Shown: in pieces, positions 22,701-31,997 of the stretch
Layout: every line of letters begins with the position of its first letter
Position numbering within the stretch: position 1 is the stretch's first letter
Source: Durusdinium trenchii
Lineage: Eukaryota; Sar; Dinophyceae; Suessiales; Symbiodiniaceae
Length of the DNA: 64,000 bases
NCBI GenBank assembly: GCA_963970005.1
Contig: CAXAMN010025250.1
Span: 1,385,164 to 1,449,163, forward strand
Direction of reading: 5' to 3'
Made by a program: the position numbers and the translations under genes
The notes under the pieces: model-generated
Told to the model about the DNA's origin: nothing
The model's database searches: none
The model's input: the letters and a program-made list of their open reading frames with translations, nothing else

Positions 22701-24125
22701 CCGCATCGTTTTGGAGGCTTCCTACTGATGGAGGTGTAACCGCGAGACAGGTTTGAAATGAATATTTAAAGCGTTCGAATGAATGGGGCATTCCGATAGA
22801 ATCCACATGCATCAGTACTATATAGCCGGTTCGCTTGTTACTAATCTTAAGTGCCGACCATACTGCATCATGAATTATCCACATGTTTGTTCAATCAGGA
22901 TGGAACTGTACATCTCACCATCATGCAGGTTTGGAGTTGTTTCTCTTCTCACCACTTTTGGTCCGTTGTATGCGCACCAGTGGCACCGGTGTCCTCGTTT
23001 TTCTTCTCTTCCGGCGGCCGCCACATGTCGAGGAAATCCATGCCTTTCCAACGTTGATCTTGGTCCGCCCCATGCAGAAGAAGCTGAAGCTTGTGACCTA
23101 TCACCGCTGGAGGAAGCTTTCGATGTGGAGAGCCGGTCTGTTTTGGTGGAGAGGTGTGGCAGACATAAATCGGAGACATAGGACGGCTTATACTCACACC
23201 ATGAGAAGCTTGGGATCATTTTTTTGTGAAGTGTGAGGCATGTTGATCAAGAGGTCAGTGAAATCAAGACCTGTAAGTTACACTGTAAGTATACAACAAA
23301 TACAACAACCTTTGGCGAGGGAGTTTTGTGAGATGGACCGGGTGCTTTAGCTGAATGGAGGAAATTTCAGGCCCTTCAAGCTGTGGTCCCAGCTATGACT
23401 AACCATGATTGGAAACGTCTCTAAATAAATGTAGACTGAATGTCCAAATACTTCCTGAGAAAGGTATGTTTGGATGCCCCCCCCCCGTTGTGGCTGATTC
23501 TTTTCCCCATGTTTTCCCCGAACATTTGAGGGAAGATGTGCTCCAGGCCCTGGAAGAGGCCTTGTTCAAGCAGTTCTTTCTCTGTTCTTTTTGCACGGTG
23601 GAGCAACATTCTTCTTACGGTGCAGCAGTGACCAGCATGTTGAGTCAGTGTCATTGGGGGCGATGAGAAGAGGTGTCTCATGAGGCTCACGTTTGGGACT
23701 TGAGGTGTCTTCCTCTTGGGTTAGTCAATCGAAGTGACCTGGCTGTGAGAATCCTGTTCAAAAGCGGCTGGTAGACATCAATTATAGACAGAGTTCCCCG
23801 AGTTCAAAAAAACGAACAGCAGGAAGAATCAACTGAAACAGACGAACGAACCGACGGTTGGAGTCACACCTAGGACACCTAGGACCCTTCATCGACGACT
23901 CTTTTCAAAAAGCGACGAACGACTGGGAGGGTTTGGACTTTGCTCTCAGAGTTCTGATCACACTCTGACCACACCCTCTCAGTTCAGGACTTCCGTCACT
24001 AGACCTGACAGAACGGAGATGTCGACGACCCTTCGCCTTTGGAGTTTAACCCTTCCCTGCGGAGGAGGGACGTGAAGACGGTGTTGGACTGGGTGAAGGA
24101 GGAGCTTACAAAGCCCTTGACTTGA
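10705..24125 (+). CDS. PAPS-type sulfonucleotide reductase fused to a thioredoxin/PDI-like domain, ~17 exons, 435 aa
   Basis: Proposed exons: 10705-10863, 11235-11300, 11848-11938, 12463-12562, 12936-12975, 13499-13566, 14377-14520, 14923-14992, 16240-16284, 16820-16872, 17687-17705 (tentative), 17950-18069, 18259-18299, 19238-19329, 22276-22337, 23033-23112, 24068-24125. The phases join into one frame ending TGA. Reductase landmarks appear in family order: VQFSSFGPSG, IDTLHLFPES, YLTKVEP, TGRRRSQG, KINPLAYWTWEDV, VPYNVLHDRGYSSVG, RPTKPGEGERAG and ETECGMH, the last with the catalytic cysteine. The two cysteine pairs that ligate the Fe-S cluster in APS reductases are absent, so substrate PAPS is inferred. 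A thioredoxin fold follows: NFEEVVL, LLEFYSPMCGHC, EIHAFPTLIL with the cis-Pro, and a closing helix. Exon 1 encodes a basic n-region and a hydrophobic core, a likely plastid-type leader. The reductase would convert PAPS to sulfite using electrons from its own thioredoxin domain. The exact joins of exons 1, 5, 6 and 11 are the least certain. Confidence 0.8.
11235..18069 (+). other. Reductase-domain exons of the sulfonucleotide reductase gene
   Basis: These exons (numbers 2 to 12) encode the adenylyl-sulfate reductase fold. The spacing between landmarks fits yeast MET16-type proteins as I remember them: 21 residues from EQILQW to SSFG, and a short linker between ERAG and ETECG. Introns 11301-11847 and 14521-14922 both start GC, and introns 12976-13498 and 13567-14376 both start GAAGGT. 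The 14521-14922 intron holds a short AT microsatellite. The exon at 17687-17705 is placed only because its phase and length fit the missing linker. Confidence 0.75.
20200..21520 (+). pseudogene. Decayed copia-type retroelement relic inside an intron
   Basis: A zinc-knuckle start (KCRACGQIGH, about 20533-20562) is followed, after a frameshift near 20575, by KAKGKGKG and a Gly/Ser/Lys-rich stretch typical of Gag tails. At about 21208-21290 is another zinc-like motif with CDHDKVTWKGSNG and CENCG. It jumps directly to an RNase H C-terminus, QDMVADAMTKAMN, at about 21411-21450, so protease, integrase and RT are deleted. A short tandem duplication (ATGGTGGATCTGTACC twice) lies at about 21372-21411. 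No LTRs were seen. It lies in the 19330-22275 intron of the reductase gene in the same orientation. Confidence 0.65.
21880..21990. repeat. Dispersed repeat, copy related to about 50520-50600
   Basis: The segment with CATGGAAGTGGATGGCATGG at 21903 recurs at 50531, and the similarity continues into a TTCGGA(T/C)GACCAT segment in both. It is diverged. The family is unknown. Confidence 0.5.
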
Positions 24126-24927
24126 GCTGACCACAAAAACGGCTGGTCTGTGCGCTTCGCGAGCCGAGTCGGTGGGTTATTCCCCGCTGTGGCGCTAGGG
24201 GAAGATTTACACCTGCATGACATGGGTTTCTTATGTTTCCTTCTTTCTGATGATTTGATACTACTCGCAATCTTTCCAAGAGGAGAGTGAGTTCGAAGTC
24301 CTCTATCTCAGGTAGTGCAGTTCAAGTACAGCTAAGTGTACAGCTAGAACTGTTTCAGCGGTTTAGTACCATCCCTTGACACCATGGCTGCAGACTGCCA
24401 GCCAGGGTGTCAGGCGACAGGCGACCAAGAAACTCAGCACCACTTTAGGAGATAACGGTGAAGTATCATTGATGTGGTATCAGGCGTTCCATTAGGTTGG
24501 GTGATGTGTTGCGCGGTGTTCCATCAAGCCTGAAAGAGATCCATTGTTTATTTGTTGTCTCATAATATGTGTTGACGTTCGCCAGCAAGTTTGAACACTT
24601 GAGGTGCAAGTGGTTGACTGTCGTGTACTCAGGTTGCGTCCTTATGATATGACTGTGGTGTCTACCATGCTGTTCAGATGCTGGAGCCATCCTGTTTGGT
24701 GACGTTTTGAAATGATGAATTTGTCTAACAGAGACTTAACCAATGAGGTTTGGTATCCATTGCTTTTCTATTGCTTTGAGAGTTCCCGCGTAAAACCAGA
24801 CACCCTGAAAGGAAGTCACATCTATAAAGACCTATCAACATGGTTCAAGGGGGGGTTAGGCAAGAAGAGATTTCAATTATACACGAGACCTTCAATCGAC
24901 GATTTTGAGAGCACTAGGATCATCATG
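24126..24927. other. Downstream of the reductase gene, nothing convincing
   Basis: No splice-bounded coding segment was recognised here. No polyadenylation signal was identified; dinoflagellates usually lack AATAAA. Confidence 0.3.
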
Positions 24928-25041
24928 AAAACCCTTGGCAAGCCGAAGTTCGTCGATGCGGATCTTTTTCCGGGGCCTGTTCGACACCGGTCGCGCGCCA
25001 GGGAGGCTCAGGGCCAGTTGGGAGCTGAGAATGGCGAGTGG
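24928..25041 (+). CDS. Weak candidate exon, unknown product
   Basis: Part of a 110-codon open frame. The segment encoding KPKFVDADLFPGP and a basic, Glu/Gln-rich end has raised third-position GC compared with the flanks. Two other frames are also open, so strand and frame are uncertain. Confidence 0.25.
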
Positions 25042-25507
25042 TGATTGTGGGTGACCTTGGGGTCTCCATGGCGTCTCCAATTGGCCCTGAAAGATGTTCT
25101 GAAATGCCAAAAGATGGGTCTCCAATGCCAAAAGACCAGTGGTCTCCATGGGGTCTCCAAATGGCCCCTTGGAAGACCATTTTCCTCTACAAACAGGGGG
25201 TTATCCACTTCCATGTTAGTTCCAGGGAGTGTATTTGGTCAAAACCTGGAAACATGGAGCAAACACCCTCCCAGGTAGGTCAACCCAAGGTATCCTGATT
25301 TTGACCCACAGCCATATGGACTTGCTCTTTTGGGTCGGAGGTTCTTTTTCGTCCAGAGTTGCAAGGTAGCCTTAGGTGATGAAACAGATCTTCCCGGTCG
25401 ATACCGATTGGTCAACAGAACATCGCAAATAGTACATGTACACCGTTTGATCCTGAAAAGAATTTCAAGAAAGACACCTGCAACCTTCACTTACTCCTGG
25501 TCGTACT

Positions 25508-25580
25508 ACTAGGTGCAAGAAGCTACGAACGGGGCTCCTGGCATCGCTACTAGGAACAAGAAGCTACTAGTAGCGAAGGG
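25508..25580. repeat. CTAGTAGTAACAAG-family dispersed repeat
   Basis: Contains GCATCGCTACTAGGAACAAG and GAAGCTACTAGTAGCGAAG, the same words as in the clusters at 50826-50890, 52920-52995, 60128-60300 and 60492-60690. The phrase GCTACGAACG(G)..GGCTCCTGG is shared with about 60531-60573. Confidence 0.6.
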
Positions 25581-25628
25581 CATTTTTCTTCCACCCACCA
25601 TCCGCACCCCACCGACCCGGCTGCCCAG

Positions 25629-25715
25629 GTGGCCAAGGCCAAGCCGAAGGCGGGTCAATCGGCTCGGGGTGCCCAGCCTGCGGACGGGGTCGAAACGTTT
25701 GGACGTTTGGACAGC
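25629..25715 (+). CDS. Candidate internal exon, Ala/Lys/Gly-rich product
   Basis: An acceptor CTGCCCAG|G precedes a frame with very high third-position GC that encodes VAKAKPKAGQSARG followed by a polar segment. The exon end is not fixed. No family was recognised; a low-complexity linker or a basic chromatin-type tail would both fit. Confidence 0.4.
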
Positions 25716-26594
25716 CGCAGCGCTGCAGAAAGACATGGTTCAAGGTCTACCCTATATCAAGGTGTTATAGGTTTACATAGAGGGGCCTTTATATAGAGGG
25801 GCCTTTCCTTATATCAAGGTTTCTGGTTTAAAGTAAACACCTTCAGGGCACCATGGTTTAATCCGCTGGTGGCCATGGTTCCCAGCCCTTCCAGCTATCC
25901 ACAAGAAGCCTCAAAAAGCCTCTCCATCATTTGCACATATTTGCATGTTTTTTTGGGGGGGATAGAGTTTCTACTAGCTTGCTATAACTAGGCATTCTGG
26001 AGCATCACACTGGACTTTGGATTTTTTTTTGTTGGTGGTGGTTTTCAGAACTTCACCTTGTCCTTCCGAGTTCCGTTCATGATCCTCCCATTGAGTTTGC
26101 TTCCCTGTGTCGAAGACTTCGCGCTTTCACAGCGCGCGCTTTCGCTTGGATTCACCGAATCGGCACTGGTTTTTCCCCCACCTTCGCCACCTGAAGATCA
26201 TGGAGACGTTGTGAACGTGTGTAGACTGGGAGCAGGGTGACTACAGTACAGCGATTACAGATTCATGGAGATGTGCGAAGAGGCCTACGACTTGCCATCC
26301 TATAGAAAGACAAAAACACGGAAGTGGACATTGGCCCCTGATAAAGATGATTATGCAATATTATGCATATACAGGTGGTTTAGTAGGTGGTGTATACTTC
26401 CCACTTCCATGTGAGCAAGTCGGAGTGTACCAATTCACCAGGCTCCAAGTGTGTTTTCCATATGTTTTTTCCTCCGTCTGCCAGGTGAGGGTTGGTGTAA
26501 TTTTGTAAAAGCATGGGATCGCTTGAAGTAAAGGGTTTTTGTCCGTTTGATTGTCTCGGTAGAGACCGATGAGACTCGACTCGACTCGACCGAG

Positions 26595-26668
26595 GTGATT
26601 AGCGGTCTCAACACCTCCTCCTCTGCGGCACAAGCCTTGGGCTCGATGCTTCAGGCGCCCAACATGCG
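26595..26668 (+). CDS. Candidate internal exon, unknown product
   Basis: An acceptor ACCGAG|G leads into a frame encoding VISGLNTSSSAAQALGSM and ending near a possible GA donor (ATGCG|GAAAAC). Codon use is gene-like. No family was recognised. Confidence 0.35.
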
Positions 26669-27732
26669 GAAAACAACAAACAAAAAGAAACACGTTTTGT
26701 TTGGGCGACGAAGGCGTCGGGCTGTGGAGTTTCAACCCTTTCGGCTTTTCAACGTGATCATTTTGGTCCACAAAGGGGGAACTGGACTGAAACACCTCCG
26801 CTCTGTTTTGGGCACCGAGTGTGTGGGTTCCAGAAGTTGGTCGAAGAAAGGCGTCCAAGGACGGGCGAGGCCCTGGTAGTCTTTACACACACACACACCT
26901 TATATGTCTTATGTAGGTCAACAGATTTGGTGAGAAAGTGTTGAGAGAGGGAATTGCTTTGGACACCGGAAGTTGTGGGAGTTCCTGGGGCACATGTTGA
27001 AGGTGTGATGGAGCATGGTTAACAGTACTATCATGTACTATCTCTTCGAGCTGGCTGAGCTGATTCGTTTCTAGTTGGCATTGTGTTCTGAAAGCTTCAG
27101 AACTGATGGACACGGAATTGGACATGGACATGTTCTGATGCATGAACATTTTGGAGGAAACAAACGTGTCACGCCTGGTGGAAACCTGAAAGCAAACATC
27201 AGAAAAGATTGAATTCTGATGAATCCTGAAATCATGGATCTGACTGGCTCATCAACAATGCCACAAGGAAAGCATGACAAAAAAGTGTCCAGAAGAATTA
27301 CAAAGATATGCCATCATGGCGTGCCCTTCTTTATCCAATCTCTACATGTTCAATGCATATTGCTCCAGATATTTGATGTACTCCAGGTCTGGTTTGTTTA
27401 TAGTTGTCTCCCATGCTCTTGTTGACTCGAGACCTTTCACTCTCTAAGATGAATCTTGGACACTGCCCCGGCCCACTAACAGTGAGCACAAAGATGGGCA
27501 CCACCAAGCGCACGAGAAAATTGGACCCCAAAAGCGGGTTTCTAAATTTGAAAAGTCATCTACCTAAACTGAATAGTCCCATTATATGTTGGCAGCACCT
27601 TTTTCTCCTTCATACCTTTGCCACTGGTCCACTGCTTTGGTGCTCTACACGGCACACTCTTGTGCCCAAGCCAACAAAGCCTTGCAAGGCTGCGCGCCCT
27701 GGTCTTCTCCAAGCCTTTCTTGAACCTGGGTT

Positions 27733-27960
27733 GGGGCTGGCTTGCTCTGGGGAGGTCCGCTAGCAAGGCTAGGGCTGGGCCTGGGGCTGGCTGGGCTGGG
27801 CTGGCTTGCTCTGGGGAGGTCCACTAGCAAAGTAAATGTCCCCCTACGGCTGGGCCTGGCACTGGCTGGGCTGGGGCTGGCTGGGCCGGGGCTGGCTTGC
27901 TCTGGCGCCTGGGGCTGGCGGCTGGGGCCAACTAGAGTAAATGTCCGGCTGGGGCTGCGG
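27733..27960. repeat. GC-rich minisatellite, GGCTGGGGCTGG type
   Basis: Two near-identical 31-bp copies that start GCTGGCTTGCTCTGGGGAGG (27736-27766 and 27800-27830) and a partial third at about 27890 are embedded in degenerate GGCTGG repeats. AGTAAATGTCC also recurs (27831 and 27936). Long open frames on both strands here are products of the repeat. Confidence 0.75.
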
Positions 27961-28061
27961 CTGCCCGAGCCCGGCTGGATCCGGGGCTGGCCGGTCAAAT
28001 TTTGGCTCTGGAGTTGTGCTTTTCTGGTGCTCCTCCAGGCTCCGGAGTTGTGCTTTTCCGG

Positions 28062-28200
28062 CGCCAAAAAGCACGAGAAAAGGCACGAGAAAAGGCACCA
28101 AAAAAGCACGAGAAAAGGCACCAAAAAAGNNNNNNNNNNGAGAAAAGGCACCAAAAAAGCACGAAAAAAGCACGAGAAAAAGCACGAGAAAGCGCACGAG
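28062..28200. repeat. A-rich tandem repeat with assembly gap
   Basis: Units of the form GCACGAGAAAAG / GCACCAAAAAAG repeat from about 28066 to 28190. Ten N at 28130-28139 interrupt the array, so its true length is unknown. Confidence 0.85.
28130..28139. other. Assembly gap (10 N)
   Basis: Ten undetermined bases inside a tandem repeat, most likely a placeholder of arbitrary size. Confidence 0.95.
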
Positions 28201-28910
28201 ATTTTGAAAGCGGGATTGGTGCTCCGAAGATTGTCCCCGCGGAAACGGTGGATCAGGACACCGGTGGTCCTGGGACTCCGGGGGTGGCCCTGGGGGAGGG
28301 GGTTGGGGAGTCTGAGCGGGTTGGGGGGTCTCCTGCCTGGCAGGTTCTTCGACGTTGTGCGTGGCATGGGAAAAGAATTTCCATGAGCCATGTGAGCGTC
28401 TCCTGCGAGACATGCCCATGCAGCCCATGCATATGATGCAATATAAATTAAGGATATGAATGATATTACTATATAATATATTCATAGCTTTTGGGTGTAC
28501 TAGTCTAGTAGTAATAGTAGTGGTAGTAATGGTAGTAGATGTAACCCAGTGCAATGTAACTCAACATCAGGTTGGTGAAAGACTGGGAGTGAATGAGATG
28601 AGAGGGCCTTCGGGAGTGAATGAGATGAGATGAATGAGATGAGATGACAGGGTTCTAAACCTGCAAACTTCAAATCACAATTGAAGATGGTACCTTGTTG
28701 AAGTGGCCTGATTTCAGTTTGAGATTTCTGGTGCTTTTTCTCTTAGTAAGTTTAGTAGGGAAAGCATTTTGCGACTGTTACTGGGGGGGGGCAGGGTCCA
28801 AGATGAATCCCAGTCAGCAAAATGGAATGCAGGAATGCACCGTATATGGCAGTTGCAAAAACTAAGCATCTGGAGAGTAATGGATGGTGCTCCTATGTTG
28901 TTTGGATGCT

Positions 28911-28954
28911 ATAATATATATATATATATAGATAGATAGAGAGAGAGAGAGAGT
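28911..28954. repeat. Compound microsatellite (AT)n (GATA)n (GA)n
   Basis: AT repeats run to about 28930, followed by GATAGATAGA and then GA repeats. Confidence 0.9.
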
Positions 28955-29765
28955 AATTCACATGAATGACAACATCACAGTCCGCCATCCAGGCAAAGAA
29001 GAGTTGAGGCCCAAACGGTGCATTGATCGGGGGGCAGGAGAGGTTCTATGGGATGTATTCTTTTTTCTGATCCTGACTCAAATCCTCAGCCAAACTGCCC
29101 ATTTTTTTTTCCCATTGTGATTCCTCAGATTGAATCCAGCTCAAAGGACGACAAGTTCTCAGAAAACAAACAGTATAGTACTCGTTAGTTCTTTTCTGAG
29201 GTTTTTAGCCGTCTGTGCCAGCAGCAAGGATCTTGAATCGAGCCTCTCATCCGCACGTCCTGTGTTCCATGGTCTGTGCGAGACCAAATTTAATTGGTGT
29301 TCAGTCTATGTGTTACACTCCTGGGCTTTTGGGAAGATTCCCAACTGTAAACCAATTTAGTTCCCTTTGTAAACGGCAGCATCGCCTCGGCTGCCCCTTT
29401 GGTGTATCTGGACAGGGCTGGAGAGAAAAACCGGTCGAACGAAACGCCCTTTCACCGGCGCCGTCTTTGCGCTGCCAATCCACACCCCAAAACGGGCTCC
29501 AGTCGTACCCGGTAGGGTTTGAAGGGAGCCAGACGGGCACGGGAGCCAACCCGTTTGAGTGAAGTGCTCCAGCGACGTCACGGTTGAGGATTGGGTTTTC
29601 CATCGGGGTGCTACGTCACGCCCCATATGTTTGCCGGATCGGATCTGTTGACCTGGATCTTCCAACTCAACATCGCTTACAGGATCTTACTGGCTTAATC
29701 AGGCTTACCTAACTTGGCTGGTTTTTTGGGGAGATGAACAGGCAAATTTCTCTTGGCACCTGTTG

Positions 29766-29937
29766 GAAGAACTGAACCAAATCCAGACGTGTTGGCCCGG
29801 ATTGGCGCCAGACACCAACCTCCGTCCTGCGCCACAGGCGGTTTTCGGATCACGAACGAACCAGCCCGGCTCCGCCGCGGACGGGGTTGGGTCGCCGGAC
29901 AACGTGTACAGATCCGGTCCCGGTCGCTGGCGATGGT
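29766..29937 (+). CDS. Candidate exon, strand uncertain
   Basis: A plus-strand frame with high third-position GC encodes LAPDTNLRPAPQAVFG and GSPDNVYRSGPGRW. The minus strand is also open over the same stretch with a plausible product, so only coding potential is claimed. Confidence 0.3.
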
Positions 29938-31164
29938 CACTGCGTGTTCGATGTGATGGATTCGTTTTCAATCAGAATCAGAATCAGAAAACCGTGGCGG
30001 GCCGGAAGATGGAGCGCCTCTTTTAGGGGTGTGCATCTCTATAGAGGTTTCTTCAATGTTTTGAGGCGTATTCTGTTCTGTTCAAGGTGAGAAGACTCAG
30101 GACTTGTGCCTGTGGGATACCCATTTCATATTGCGATTCCTGTGGACTTCTCTCAGATGTTGGATCTCATTTGGCAATGGCCGTAGCTTGAGTTTGTCAG
30201 ATCCATTTAAAGTGATCAACTTCAGTTTCAGATCCATTTCAGATCAGGTCTTCCTCAGGTCCATTTCTTACAAGACTGTTTCTTCTGTTTGTTTTCACCC
30301 ATCATTATTTTCACTTGTGAGTCGTTTTCGTTCCTGATCACCACCGTCGAGGAAAAATATCTCCAAGCGAACCTCATGGGCGAACCAACGCTGAAACTAA
30401 CGCTGACAAAGAGGACTTGGTCCCAATGAAAGGGACATGTGTTTATATTGTTCCTGCTTTTTGCCTGGATGACATTGGATCATCACCAGTTTCCAGAAGT
30501 ATCACCACGCGTACCTTCACTTTAATTAAGACCTGCTGCAAATCTGCGCGGTCGACGACTGAGCCTTTTAAACGAGCATCAAAAAGGAGCCGAAGTATTT
30601 AATCTGGGAGTATTGGGGTCCAAACTTGACAAAGTCTTCCAGGATAGGTGCCTTCCAATTCCCGTTTGAACAGAACAGCTGCGAAAAAAATAAAAGAAAA
30701 CGACTGGCAATTCGGGTGAAGAATGGGACGCAAGACTGGATGGAGCACCTCGTGACCTTTGGACCTTTAACTCTCGAAAAAAGGACGTGATTGCTGGGCG
30801 TGGGACATCCTGGAAATCAGAACAGGTCAGGTTCCAGGCTGTGGCACTTGCTGCGGGTAGCCCTGGCTCGACACCTAGGTGTGGCAGCCTGGCTCTAGGG
30901 CAGGTCGTTAGGTTCCTTGATTCGGTGAGTTTGCCGAAGGTCGCAGATCCGAGTATGTGCGTGTGTGCGTTTGAACCTAACATTATAACCATATATTGCA
31001 TATACCATAACATTAATAGTAGTCTATACATGTATATACATTCTAAAACTTACAAGCTGCGTGCATGTTGTGTGCATCATGGAACCACCAGCCAAGCATC
31101 GTCGTCCATTTGCTCATTGGAAGCCCTTTTCAGTCCCTTTCACAAGCTCGTCCACTCTCAGCCG

Positions 31165-31255
31165 ACGCCCTTGCAACCGGGATCGCATGATGGAAGACGC
31201 ATCAGTCTCAGAGTGCGGAAGACGCCAGTGTGGCGGACCATGTGGACCATGCTAG
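31165..31255 (+). CDS. Candidate exon ending in a strong GTAAGT donor
   Basis: It lies within a 241-codon open frame (30787-31512) that is long for non-coding DNA here. The segment encodes a basic peptide with RRISLRVRKTPVW and ends ATGCTAG|GTAAGT. A degenerate relative with the same donor context (GGCTAG|GTAAGGCTGAGATCC) occurs at about 39990-40075, on the other side of the second retroelement. No family was recognised. Confidence 0.3.
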
Positions 31256-31711
31256 GTAAGTCTGAGATCCTGTGGAAGTCGATGTTTGTTTGTGACCGGG
31301 CTGAATGTGGGCGGCAAGCATTGAGGTATTTTGCTGTGTGGGTGCAACTGCGAGACTGGTGTGTGTTGCATGTTCTATTTGGCATGTGGAGCTCAGATGG
31401 AGCTGATCGTGGATCTCAGCAATTCGACGTGTTGTTGCATGAGTGTTGTCGACGCGTCGTTGCTTGGTGGCTGATGAGTGAATTTAAATCCATATTGACG
31501 CCTGCTATCTAGTTCGATTGTCAAGCCCCACCCTGCAGTCCAAGAATGATCATCACTGTCTTGCTTAATGTAGACTTTTGTTTTTTCCTATTACCTGTAA
31601 CAGTCAGAAAACGATAACAATGATCATCTATTATCATTTTTTTTGAACAAGGCCTTTCTAACCATCATCATCCACTGTTACTGGTAATAGGACAGACCCA
31701 ATGTAGACTCT

Positions 31712-31773
31712 TGATGTTTCAACCTCCCCAGAAATGGACTCTGAAACCTTTCCAGGCTTCAGTGGGTTGAAAT
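31712..31773. repeat. 62-bp direct repeat flanking the second element, left copy
   Basis: Matches 39849-39910 without differences by eye and abuts the left LTR directly. The order is 62-bp copy, LTR, body, LTR, 62-bp copy, so it behaves as a target duplication rather than as part of the LTR. Confidence 0.9.
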
Positions 31774-31930
31774 TGCCGGTGCACAAATAGAGAAGTGTAC
31801 CAAGTTTTTGAAGAAAGGTTGAGGGTGCAATGACACGCACTCAAATCGAGAAGTATACCAAGTCAGGGTGAACCCAAAGCCCTTTCTTTGTTCAAGTGCG
31901 GCAGAAAAAGCAGCCGCTTTGTGTTTGGCG
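31774..31930 (+). repeat. 5' LTR of the second copia-type element
   Basis: 157 bp, starting TGCCGGTGCA and ending TTTGGCG. The ends TG..CG are not the usual TG..CA, though TGCC and GGCG are near-inverted. Two 16-bp near-copies (GAGAAGTGTACCAAGT and GAGAAGTATACCAAGT) occur inside. Confidence 0.95.
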
Positions 31931-31949
31931 GGTTATGAGCCCAACGCGG
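31931..31949 (+). other. Priming site complementary to a tRNA-Met anticodon arm
   Basis: GGTTATGAGCCCAACGCGG directly follows the LTR. Its complement contains GTTGGGCTCATAACC, a tRNA anticodon stem with loop CUCAUAA (anticodon CAU). This is the arrangement of Drosophila copia, which primes from a tRNA-Met half cut in the anticodon loop. No complement to a CCA 3' end is present. Confidence 0.75.
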
Positions 31950-31997
31950 TGATCTTAGGAAGACCACCTCGACCTTCTCACGAGGAGAGGCGAGTCG

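Larger units (their letters stand above)
18259..24125 (+). other. Thioredoxin/PDI-like domain exons of the fusion gene
   Basis: Exons 18259-18299, 19238-19329, 22276-22337, 23033-23112 and 24068-24125 encode one thioredoxin fold. Strand and helix order fits PDI a-type domains: NFEEVVLKTK, then EFYSPMCGHC (active-site C-G-H-C, with the preceding Trp replaced by Met), VVRVARF, HAFPTLILV (cis-proline) and a terminal helix DVKTVLDWVKEEL. A CDTC motif just upstream, at the end of exon 17950-18069, could be a second redox pair. The intron 19330-22275 is the longest and hosts a retroelement relic. Confidence 0.75.

Noticed and set aside
27560..28554. Long open frames (up to 248 codons) on both strands
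   Set aside because: They run through GGCTGG and A-rich tandem repeats and across the N gap; the products are low complexity.
30787..31512. 241-codon open frame as a single gene
   Set aside because: Its middle is AT-rich and Tyr/Ile-rich with non-coding composition; only the segment at 31165-31255 was kept as a weak exon.
31774..31910. LTR near-repeats GAGAAGTGTACCAAGT / GAGAAGTATACCAAGT as part of the 62-bp flank
   Set aside because: They are internal to the LTR; the flanking 62-bp repeat is a different sequence outside it.
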